This document shows positions 5,844-12,303 of a stretch of 12,414 nucleotides of DNA, piece by piece. The stretch spans positions 1 to 12,414 of the forward strand of contig CAZPMO010000148.1 in assembly GCA_964587515.1 (NCBI GenBank), given 5' to 3'. The notes beneath the pieces were generated by a model, which was not told where the DNA came from, ran no database searches, and saw only the letters and a list, made by a program, of their open reading frames with translations. The number at the start of each line of letters is the position of its first letter. The first letter of the stretch is position 1. Made by a program: the position numbers and the translations under genes. The stretch comes from CAZPMO01 sp964587515. GTDB lineage: Bacteria > Pseudomonadota > Alphaproteobacteria > MPNO01.

Positions 5844-6953
5844 TCACGCGAGTTCGGCGTTCCAGGCGTCGTAGCCATAGACCCAGTCGGGGTTACCAGC
5901 CACGCGAAGCCAGTCGTTCCGGTGAGAACCGAGCTGGATTTCGCTGGCGCGTCCGATCCGTGTCCGCTGGTATTGTGTCACGGCGGCGCGCCAATCGCTG
6001 TTTGCCGCGACGGCGCGCGCGAGGATTACGGCATCTTCGAGGCCCATCGCCGCGCCCTGCGCCATGAACGGCGTCATGGCATGGCAGGCGTCTCCCAAGA
6101 GGACGACGTTGCCGCGTCCCCATTGCGCCAGGGGTTGCCGTTCGTAGAGTGCAGTCCGGAGCGTGCTGTCGCACGCTGCGATGACCGCTCTGGCGTCGCG
6201 GTGGAAGTCCGAGAAGAACCGTTTCAAATCCTCGACCTTTCCGGAGGTGGACCAGGATTCGGGCGTCTCGTCGGTCTCCGGTGTGGTGGCGAACACGAAC
6301 AGCTCGCGGCCGCGGTCGATCAGGAACGTCACGATCTGGACCTTGGGCGTCGGACCCCACCATTTGACGAAGCTCTGGAAATCGCCGTCGCCCGCCTGCT
6401 CGACCGGAACGGTGGAGCGATAGGCCACCATGCCTGTAAAGCTCGGGGCTTCGGGTCCGAACAACGCGGTGCGGACCACGGAATGGATGCCATCGGCGCC
6501 AACGACACCGTCGGCCGTGAATGTGTAACCGTCTTCGAAAAATAGCGTCACCGACGCACCATCGTCATCGAGGCCGACGAGCTTCTTTCCCAGTTCGATG
6601 ATCTCGGACGGCACGGCTTGTTCGAGAGGCGCCAGCAGGTCGGCGCGGTGCAGCAACAGCGGCGGCGCGCCGTAGCGTACCCGCGCCGCCTCGCCCAACT
6701 CCACGTGCGATGTTACTTCCCCGGTGTCCCAGTCCCGGCTGATGCGGTAGGCCGGTGTATGGGCGGTCTCGCGGATGGCGTCGCCGAGATCGAGGCCTTC
6801 CAGCACCTTGACCGCGTTGGACGTCATGTTGATGGCGGCGCCGACGCGGCCGAAAGCGGGTGCTTGTTCGAAGACCCGGACCTCGACGCCGATCCGGCGA
6901 AGCGCGATCGCCGCCGCGAGTCCACCGATGCCTGCTCCAATGATGGCGATCAT
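5844..6953 (-). CDS. NicC-like class A FAD monooxygenase (copy 2)
   Basis: A 369-residue flavoprotein hydroxylase and a paralogue of the gene at 2655-3785. The two align end to end, sharing for example YRISRxWDTG, LLxxLE, KWWGPT, FVFATTP and the C-terminal WVYGYxAW. FAD motifs are GAGIGG (6-11), GADG (152-155) and LLGDACHAMTPFMAQG (Asp288). The GD motif has His-Ala (291-292) where most relatives, including copy 1, have His-Pro. NicC residues His47, His211 and Tyr215 appear replaced by Asn42, Lys204 and Val208. Asn at the first position is shared with copy 1, but the other two differ, which suggests related but distinct substrates. The start lies 12 bases after the TRAP large-permease stop, placing uptake and first oxidation in one transcript. 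The ribosome binding site is weak. Confidence 0.9.
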   Translation of the reverse strand: MIAIIGAGIGGLAAAIALRRIGVEVRVFEQAPAFGRVGAAINMTSNAVKVLEGLDLGDAIRETAHTPAYRISRDWDTGEVTSHVELGEAARVRYGAPPLLLHRADLLAPLEQAVPSEIIELGKKLVGLDDDGASVTLFFEDGYTFTADGVVGADGIHSVVRTALFGPEAPSFTGMVAYRSTVPVEQAGDGDFQSFVKWWGPTPKVQIVTFLIDRGRELFVFATTPETDETPESWSTSGKVEDLKRFFSDFHRDARAVIAACDSTLRTALYERQPLAQWGRGNVVLLGDACHAMTPFMAQGAAMGLEDAVILARAVAANSDWRAAVTQYQRTRIGRASEIQLGSHRNDWLRVAGNPDWVYGYDAWNAELA

Positions 6954-6965
6954 GGCGTCGTCCGC

Positions 6966-8279
6966 TCAGAACATCATTGCGATTAGCCAGGAGACAATGA
7001 CCGGAAACGCCAGCACGATGAGGATTGCCAGTACATCGCAGATCAGGAACGGCACGGCCGCGCGGTAGATCTCGTTCATGGTCGTGCCGGGCGGCGCGAC
7101 CCCCTTCATGACGAACAGACCGGCGCCGAACGGCGGCGAGGTCGAGCCCGTCTCGATGGCGATCAGGTAAAGCACGGCGAACCAGATAGCATCGTAGCCA
7201 AGCTTATCCACCACGGGCACGAAGACCGGCAATGTCACGAGCATGATCGGCACCGGCCCCATAACCATGCCGAGAAGAACGACGGTGACGATCATCAGCC
7301 CGATGACGACGAGCGGTCCGGCGTCGACGCTGAGAACCAGATTCACCAAACCCTCGGTGGCTCCAGTGAAGGCGAGCATCTGGGTGAACGCGAGAGCGCC
7401 CGAGATGATGAGCAGCAGCATCACGGCGATCTCAAGGCTGCCGACCATCGCCTGGCGGAAGATTTGCCAGCTCATGCGACGGCGCGCGACGGCGAGCAGG
7501 AAGGTCGCGAGTGCGCCGGACGCCGCCGACTCGCTCGGCGTCGCCAGACCCACGAAAATCACACCGACGACCATGAAGATGATGAACGCGACGGGAAAGA
7601 TGTGGACCGCACCGGCCTGCAGCTTGACGGACCACGGGATCGGCTCGACCTCGAAGGCGGGCGCCACGTCGGGATCAACGACGCAGCGCCCGATAATGTA
7701 AAGCGCATAAAGCACCGCCATGATGATGCCGGGGAGGATGATGGCGATCAGGATCTTGCCGATCGAAAGCTCGGCGATGACGCCCAGCAGGACCGCGAGC
7801 CCGCTCGGTGGGATCATGATGGCGAGACCGCCGCTGCCCAGGATCGGGCCCAGCGACATGGGCTTGCCATAGCCCCGCTTCTCCATCTCCGGTACTAGGG
7901 TCGAGCCCAGGAGCGCGATACTGCCCATGCTGTTCCCGGTCAGCGCCGAGAACAGCACCCCGCCGCCGACCGCCATCAGCGCGAGCCGACCCTTGAGGCT
8001 GCCGAACCATTTATCCAGCGTGTCGAGCAGATCGAAACCGATCCCGGAATGGAACATGATTTCGCCCATCAGCAGGAACAATGCGACCGGAACCAGGGTG
8101 AAGGAGGTTAGCGATTCGGAGATTTGGATGACAAGCTGCAGCAGCCCCGGCACGCCGCCGAAGAAGATGTACGAGCCGATCAGATTGACCACCAGGAAGG
8201 TGAACGCCACGGGCATCCCGATGAACATCAGGACGAACAGCCCGCCCATGATGATCAGAAAGGCTTCCCACCACTCCAT
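6966..8279 (-). CDS. dctM: TRAP transporter large permease, DctM type
   Basis: The 437-residue large integral membrane subunit of a tripartite ATP-independent periplasmic transporter. It catalyses sodium- or proton-coupled uptake of the organic anion delivered by the binding protein. The protein is almost entirely hydrophobic helices. It opens with MEWWEAFLIIMGG and the FIGMPVAF segment typical of DctM, has the conserved GNSMGSIALLGSTLVPEM region near residues 115-132 and SGGLAIMIPPSG soon after, and a late ETGSTSPPFGAGLFVMKG motif common to the family. Length is normal. It lies 24 bases behind the small permease and 12 before the FAD monooxygenase. A GGGGAA ribosome binding site precedes the start. 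Substrate is not predictable from this subunit. Confidence 0.97.
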   Translation of the reverse strand: MEWWEAFLIIMGGLFVLMFIGMPVAFTFLVVNLIGSYIFFGGVPGLLQLVIQISESLTSFTLVPVALFLLMGEIMFHSGIGFDLLDTLDKWFGSLKGRLALMAVGGGVLFSALTGNSMGSIALLGSTLVPEMEKRGYGKPMSLGPILGSGGLAIMIPPSGLAVLLGVIAELSIGKILIAIILPGIIMAVLYALYIIGRCVVDPDVAPAFEVEPIPWSVKLQAGAVHIFPVAFIIFMVVGVIFVGLATPSESAASGALATFLLAVARRRMSWQIFRQAMVGSLEIAVMLLLIISGALAFTQMLAFTGATEGLVNLVLSVDAGPLVVIGLMIVTVVLLGMVMGPVPIMLVTLPVFVPVVDKLGYDAIWFAVLYLIAIETGSTSPPFGAGLFVMKGVAPPGTTMNEIYRAAVPFLICDVLAILIVLAFPVIVSWLIAMMF

Positions 8280-8303
8280 GGATCCGTTCCCCGACCGCGT
8301 TCG

Positions 8304-8819
8304 TCAGCGCTGCCTGACGGCGAGCGGCAGGCCCGACGCCGCACGGAAGCCACGCCGTATGAACTGCACCCCCAGAAGGAACAGCCCGAACGGGACGACC
8401 GCGGTAATCCAGAACGTCATCGGCGCCATGATGGTGGGCTCGCGGATATCGCTCGTGTACTGATCGATCACCATCAATATCCCGAACCAGGTGACGATGA
8501 AGCAGGCGATGGCCGCAACCAGCGACAGCACGAGATAGAACTGCCGCGCCACACGTTCGCTGAGATTGTTGAGCACGAGGTCGAGTGCCACGTGCTTGTC
8601 ATTCCCGAGCACCCAGGCGGCGCCGAGGAATGTGATGTAAAGCAACGTGATCTCGCTGAGCTCGACCAGCCATGGGTTGGAGATGTCCAAGGCCGCCCGA
8701 GAGACGATCTCGGTGCAAATCGCGAGCGTGATCAAGACCAGCATGATACACGCGACGAAGGCGAGGACCCGGTTCAGCCGATCGAACCACCTGGCCGCGC
8801 CTGTCAGCAACTCGTGCAT
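8304..8819 (-). CDS. dctQ: TRAP transporter small permease, DctQ type
   Basis: The 171-residue small membrane subunit that pairs with DctM. Four hydrophobic helices are visible at about residues 17-38, 52-72, 93-113 and 134-154, the standard DctQ layout. The short loop GNDKHVALDLV after helix 2 is the family's characteristic 'HV..D' segment. It lies between the binding-protein and large-permease genes, 24 bases from the latter and 120 bases from the former. The ribosome binding site is weak (a GGAACGG stretch), which fits lower expression than the binding protein. Confidence 0.95.
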   Translation of the reverse strand: MHELLTGAARWFDRLNRVLAFVACIMLVLITLAICTEIVSRAALDISNPWLVELSEITLLYITFLGAAWVLGNDKHVALDLVLNNLSERVARQFYLVLSLVAAIACFIVTWFGILMVIDQYTSDIREPTIMAPMTFWITAVVPFGLFLLGVQFIRRGFRAASGLPLAVRQR

Positions 8820-8872
8820 GGACGCATCCGTTCCACGGGCCCCGATCCCACGCTTCGACAGGATTCCCGGCG

Positions 8873-8896
8873 CCGGTCGCGGCCTACCACGACCGG
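8873..8896 (-). promoter_or_regulatory. Intercistronic G/C-rich hairpin between dctP and dctQ
   Basis: CCGGTCG (8873-8879) and CGACCGG (8890-8896) are perfect 7-base complements with a 10-base loop, about 50 bases after the binding-protein stop. There is no T-run, so it is not a full intrinsic terminator. In transporter operons such stems often protect the upstream binding-protein message or thin out read-through. Applied here, that is inference. Confidence 0.4.
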
Positions 8897-8939
8897 ACGC
8901 GCGGGCATCACGAAACGTTCGCCCACGAGACGAACCCGA

Positions 8940-9920
8940 CTACTTCATCAGCATCGACTGGAGGCGCTTGCCTTCCTCGGGCGCCTTCTCGCGGACGGCG
9001 GCCCACGCGGCGTCGAGAACGGTGGTCTTGAACTTCGCCTCTTCCGCCGGCGTGAAGCGGACGACCTTGACGCCGGTGTCCTTCAGGCCCTTGTAGCCCT
9101 CTACGAGATTGGCGTTCCAACTCGCCTCATAGGTCGACGGATCGGTTTTGCGGACAAAGTTCTTCACCTTGGCCTGGGTCGCGGCCGGGACCTTTTTCCA
9201 TGATCTGGGGTTGACCAGGAAATGGAAGGTGGCGCGGTAGAAACCGGGCTCCACATAGGCCCCGAGCACACCCCTATATTGCTTATACGCGCCGGATACG
9301 CCGGTCACGAAGCCCTCGACGATACCGCGTTCCATGGCGGTATAGATCGCCGGCATCGGCAAAACCAGAGGCGAGGCACCCAACGCCTTGACGGCCGGAG
9401 CGATCGCCGGGAAAACGCGGATCTTCATGCCCTTGAGGTCGGCGAGCTTCTTGATCGGTTTGCGCAAAAAGATATGGAACCTGAGTTGCGAGACCGGAAG
9501 CTCGCCTATGTACACGAGCCCCTTGGCCGCATGGAGCTTCTCCATGAAGTCGAGGTAACCCGTCGAATAGATTTCCGCGAACTGCTTGTTCGAGTAGTTG
9601 GCCGAGCCGGATACGTTGAGGATGCCGTTCGCGTAACTCGGGCTCGTTAGCGTCGCGTCGACCGAGCCCAGCCGCACCGCGTTGGGCTGCTTGAACTGAG
9701 GCACCACCTCGGGCCCGCCCCGCCAGTCGATCCGAAACTCGCCGGCGAGTTCCTTGTTGAGCCGATTGATGAATCCGCCGAAGGTCTTTCCGATCGGCGT
9801 CTTCTTGGGGAGCATCGAGACGAGCTTGAGGCCCACCTCGGCGGCCCCGGCGGGCGTCGTCCATGGCACGGCCGCGACGGCGGCGATTCCGATGCATCCT
9901 ACAAGTATCGATTTCTTCAT
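8940..9920 (-). CDS. dctP: TRAP transporter periplasmic substrate-binding protein, DctP type
   Basis: The 326-residue periplasmic receptor of the TRAP system. It has a Sec signal peptide: MKKS, a hydrophobic stretch to about residue 20, and a cleavage site near AGA-AE (about 26/27). The mature protein has the family segment GGPEVVPQFKQ (68-78), and LKGMKIRVFP (162-171), whose Arg168 sits where DctP/SiaP proteins bind the ligand carboxylate. MERGIVEGF (196-204) is also typical. An arginine here implies an acid-bearing substrate. It is the first gene of the six-gene leftward operon, with a strong GGGAGAAGAG ribosome binding site and a good candidate promoter about 70 bases upstream. Co-transcription with two oxygenases suggests the ligand is the pathway's starting compound, perhaps an aromatic carboxylate. 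Confidence 0.96.
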   Translation of the reverse strand: MKKSILVGCIGIAAVAAVPWTTPAGAAEVGLKLVSMLPKKTPIGKTFGGFINRLNKELAGEFRIDWRGGPEVVPQFKQPNAVRLGSVDATLTSPSYANGILNVSGSANYSNKQFAEIYSTGYLDFMEKLHAAKGLVYIGELPVSQLRFHIFLRKPIKKLADLKGMKIRVFPAIAPAVKALGASPLVLPMPAIYTAMERGIVEGFVTGVSGAYKQYRGVLGAYVEPGFYRATFHFLVNPRSWKKVPAATQAKVKNFVRKTDPSTYEASWNANLVEGYKGLKDTGVKVVRFTPAEEAKFKTTVLDAAWAAVREKAPEEGKRLQSMLMK

Positions 9921-9988
9921 GGGTCTCTTCTCCCTGTCGGTACGGTTCCGTCTTCTTGAGTTTCAGGCGACAGCCTTACGTTCGCGCC

Positions 9989-10017
9989 ATTAGGGCAAAA
10001 CGAACGCCGTTTGTCAC
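9989..10017 (-). promoter_or_regulatory. Candidate promoter of the TRAP/oxygenase operon with an embedded dyad
   Basis: On the minus strand, GTGACA (10017-10012) matches the -35 consensus at five of six positions. CCTAAT (9994-9989) matches the -10 at four of six, with exactly 17 bases between them. A dyad AAACG-n5-CGTTT (9998-10012) fills the spacer and touches the -35, the usual place for a repressor operator. The RNA would start near 9982, leaving a leader of about 60 bases. Confidence 0.4.
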
Positions 10018-10048
10018 GCCCCCCGTGCGCGTGGCGCGATCGTTCACC

Positions 10049-10156
10049 ATAACCCTCCCGGGTCTTCGCCAATGCGGCGCGCGCGATCAGGTCTCCCGGC
10101 GCGACGGCGTCGCCGATCAGAAACACCCGTCCCTGGTTCCACGGCGGTTCCTGCAC
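10049..10156 (-). pseudogene. Possible remnant of a flavoprotein C-terminal region (GRVFLIGDAVAP)
   Basis: In the gap upstream of dctP, the minus strand encodes NQGRVFLIGDAVAPGDLI and then RAALAKTREGY. That is the look of the second FAD-binding 'vFliGDavaP' strand in flavin oxidoreductases or class A monooxygenases. The frame is closed by a TGA about 33 bases before this segment, and the sequence after it is Arg-rich and unlike any protein I know. It could be a short relic of a deleted gene, or coincidence. No start or ribosome binding site supports expression. Confidence 0.2.
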
Positions 10157-10216
10157 TACGATCCCGATCGCCGCCGGCGATCCGGTTCGTCATCCGGCAA
10201 AATCAGGAGTCGCCCG

Positions 10217-11263
10217 ATGATTTCCAGCCACTCGGAATCCTTGTCCCGGCCGGTCCATCTGGTCGGCAGCATCCCGCTCCAGACCGCGGCCGAGGTCCTC
10301 GAGGCCGTCGCCGCGACACTCGGGCCGTTCATCGAGCGCGTGCCCGACGGCGAGACCGGAATTCGCGCCAACTGGATTGGCTGGCAACACCGGGTATTTG
10401 ACCGTCAGGACGCCCTCGAACCGGGCGCCGAGCGCGAGCGCGACTACCAGCTTAATCCGCCCTACCGGTTCAAGCCCGGGGCCGGCCCCGCCGACATTGA
10501 CCTCGGCGAGCTCGGTTTCGCCCGTGAGGCCATAGCCTCCTATGCGATGTTCAAACGGGCCAAGGCCAACGGAAGTTTCCGTCCCGACTGCCGCTTTCAG
10601 GTCTGCCTGCCGACACCGTTTGCGCCGGTCTATTCGTTTATCTCCTACCGCGATCAGGGTGCGGTCGAGCCGCTCTACGAAGCGAGCATGCGCGCCGAGC
10701 TCGATAAAATTTGCGCCACGATTCCGCACCACGAGCTCGCCGTCCAATGGGACGTGGCGACCGAGATGAGCATCTTCGAGCAACTCTACGACGTTCCATT
10801 TCTCGGCGACAACGCGGATGCTGGGCTCATCGAGCGACTATGCCGTTTGGGTGAGGCGGTCCCGGCGGAAGTCGCGCTCGGCTATCACCTGTGCTACGGC
10901 GACATGAACCACCGGCACTGGAAGGAACCGGATGACACGGGCGTACTGGTGCGCGTGGCGAATGGAATTTCGGATGCCGTCGATCGCCCGATCACATGGC
11001 TCCACATGCCCGTCCCTGTCGCGCGCGACGACGCCGCTTATTTTTCGCCGCTTGCTAATTTGATGATCCATGCCGAAACCATGCTATTTCTAGGTCTCGT
11101 GCATTACACTGACGGTCTTGAAGGAGCGTTGCGCCGGATAACCGCTGCCGACAGAGTGGTGTCCGGCTACGGCATTGGTGCCGAATGCGGGTTCGGCCGC
11201 CGAGACCCGGCGACGATCCTGGATCTGCTACGGCTCCACGCAGCAGTGGCCCGAGAACTCTGA
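10217..11263 (+). CDS. MetE-like (cobalamin-independent methionine synthase / UROD fold) protein, probably zinc-dependent
   Basis: A 348-residue protein starting at ATG 10217 with AGGAG seven bases upstream; the frame is open further back but lacks such a site. The opening VHLVGSIPL followed by RVPDGETG resembles hypothetical proteins related to the C-terminal half of MetE. Expected landmarks are visible: His224-x-Cys226 in GYHLCYGD and Cys324 in GAECGFGRR correspond to the MetE zinc ligands His-x-Cys and the late Cys-Gly. QWDVATE (177-183) corresponds to the 'Q.DEP' strand. Length is that of a stand-alone single domain, about half of MetE. Such enzymes activate a thiol on zinc for methyl transfer. 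Here it could accept a methyl group released during catabolism, though a non-methyl C-S reaction is also possible. It is divergent from the TRAP operon and monocistronic as far as seen. Fold assignment is moderately sure; substrate is unknown. Confidence 0.65.
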   Translation: MISSHSESLSRPVHLVGSIPLQTAAEVLEAVAATLGPFIERVPDGETGIRANWIGWQHRVFDRQDALEPGAERERDYQLNPPYRFKPGAGPADIDLGELGFAREAIASYAMFKRAKANGSFRPDCRFQVCLPTPFAPVYSFISYRDQGAVEPLYEASMRAELDKICATIPHHELAVQWDVATEMSIFEQLYDVPFLGDNADAGLIERLCRLGEAVPAEVALGYHLCYGDMNHRHWKEPDDTGVLVRVANGISDAVDRPITWLHMPVPVARDDAAYFSPLANLMIHAETMLFLGLVHYTDGLEGALRRITAADRVVSGYGIGAECGFGRRDPATILDLLRLHAAVAREL

Positions 11264-11687
11264 CGACTGACACACAACTGATACGAATTGGGCCGGCGCG
11301 ACCGCTTCCTCCTTGGTCTGCTTTGGTCGGAAAGCGAACACAAGCGTCACCTGCTCGAATGTCGGCTTGTGGCACGAATTGGTCGTCCCGCCCATTCGAA
11401 CTGACGTCCGAGATGCCCCTGAAACCAGACATCGGCGACAACAATGTCTGTTATTTTTTGTTCATGACCGAAGTTGGGAGCAAACCGAAAGTCGACGGGC
11501 GCAAGTGTTCCGGCAAAAATTGACCCATTGCCGACATTCATCGCTGAGATTCCCTTCATTCGGAAACAAGAAAACCAGATAGCACCAAAGACGAAACACA
11601 ATGCAAAAATTTTGAACGCCGGCCTTCCTACCAGGAGGATCAGTACTCTGCGCTGTTTCACAAACAGCCGTTCACACAAACAGCCGT
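11264..11687. other. Gene-free stretch with short degenerate repeats
   Basis: No convincing gene is seen in about 420 bases. The open frames are short, lack ribosome binding sites, have unrelated composition in each frame and match nothing I recognise. The stretch is visibly more A/T-rich than the operons to its left, especially 11440-11640. A core AATGTC(G/T)G recurs: plus strand 11358-11365 and 11443-11450, minus strand 11538-11531. No intrinsic terminator is evident after the MetE-like stop. The patchwork resembles a decayed dispersed intergenic repeat, but that is an impression. Confidence 0.5.
11357..11539. repeat. Inverted repeat pair GAATGTCGGC / GCCGACATTC
   Basis: GAATGTCGGC at 11357-11366 and its exact complement at 11530-11539 bracket about 163 bases of non-coding sequence. 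Ten-base arms are short for insertion-sequence ends, and no transposase lies between them. Confidence 0.4.
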
Positions 11688-11690
11688 TCA
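11659..11690. repeat. Perfect tandem duplication of a 16-base unit at the methyltransferase stop codon
   Basis: CACAAACAGCCGTTCA occurs twice with no spacer (11659-11674 and 11675-11690). The last three bases of the second copy are the TGA stop codon of the minus-strand methyltransferase gene. It is visible directly in the sequence; slipped-strand replication would explain it. Confidence 0.9.
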
Positions 11691-12303
11691 AAGGCGTTCA
11701 AGCACGTAATAGACGTAACCGTAAAAAGCGTTAAAGCGGCGAAACACGTCGATTTCTGTTTCGCATTCGGCCGCAATGGCCTTCAAATCCGCGTCATTCG
11801 AAGATTTCACGTCGGCAATTACCTGTTCCATGGGGGTGTTGAACTCGTTTTCCCAGACTTCATCGGCCAATCGTTCGGCATGGAGAAATCGCCAGCCTTG
11901 TTCCTCCGCCGCAGCCAAATTGCCGGATACAGTCCTTACCCCCCTCGTAGTTGGTCCGCCAAATTTTCCGTACTTCCGTTGGCACCAGGGACGGATCTTG
12001 AAACCAAGTCGCTTCGGAAATCACAGCCACACCGCCGGATTTTAAAAGCCGGCCGAATTCGGTCAGGGCGGCATCGAAACCAACTGTGAACACTGCTCCC
12101 TCCGACCAGATGAGATCGAGGGAAGCTTTCGGCCAACCTGTGTCGAGCATACTGACGCACAGCGTTTCAATCCGGTCGCTTACGCTAGCGTCGGCTGCCC
12201 TCTTTTCGAACGCGTGGAGAAACGGCAGATGAATATCCACACCGCAAACCCGGATCCCATTTTCCGCCAACACGATTCCGGCCGCTCCACTGCCACAGCC
12301 CAT
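11688..12303 (-). CDS. Class I SAM-dependent methyltransferase, frameshifted; N-terminus unresolved
   Basis: The Rossmann-fold motif I is AADMGCGSGAA, followed by GVDIH with the acidic residue that binds the ribose of S-adenosylmethionine. Then come LIWSEGAVFTVGF and LLKSGGVAVISEATW, as in a family of stand-alone small methyltransferases. After NYEGG the frame is wrong. Deleting one base of the six-C run (plus strand 11939-11944) joins it to the C-terminal half, reading NYEGVRTVSGNLAAAEEQGW and ending FYGYVYYVLERL at a natural family end. The coordinates given start at ATG 12303, which lies inside motif I, so the true start must be upstream. The motif I frame is open only back to a TAA near 12370 and has no ATG there. 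ATG 12395 in another frame could be joined if one G is missing from 12342-12344. Target unknown. It is unrelated in style to the catabolic operons. Confidence 0.75.

Noticed and set aside
5541..6545. Plus-strand open frame of 334 codons opposite the second Rieske and FAD monooxygenase genes
   Set aside because: Shadow of two motif-bearing genes; no ribosome binding site or family resemblance.
8124..9203. Plus-strand open frame of 359 codons across dctM, dctQ and dctP
   Set aside because: Extremely rich in Asp, Glu, Arg and His with no domain, and spans three well-supported TRAP genes on the other strand.
9863..10216. N-terminal extension of the MetE-like gene back to 9863
   Set aside because: The extension overlaps the dctP start, is Arg/Ser-rich and unlike the family. 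ATG 10217 has a good AGGAG site and gives the expected domain start.
11347..11691. Minus-strand frame of 114 codons with a hydrophobic stretch (possible small membrane protein)
   Set aside because: No ribosome binding site and no recognisable family, and it runs through repeat-like sequence including the tandem duplication. Treated as non-coding.
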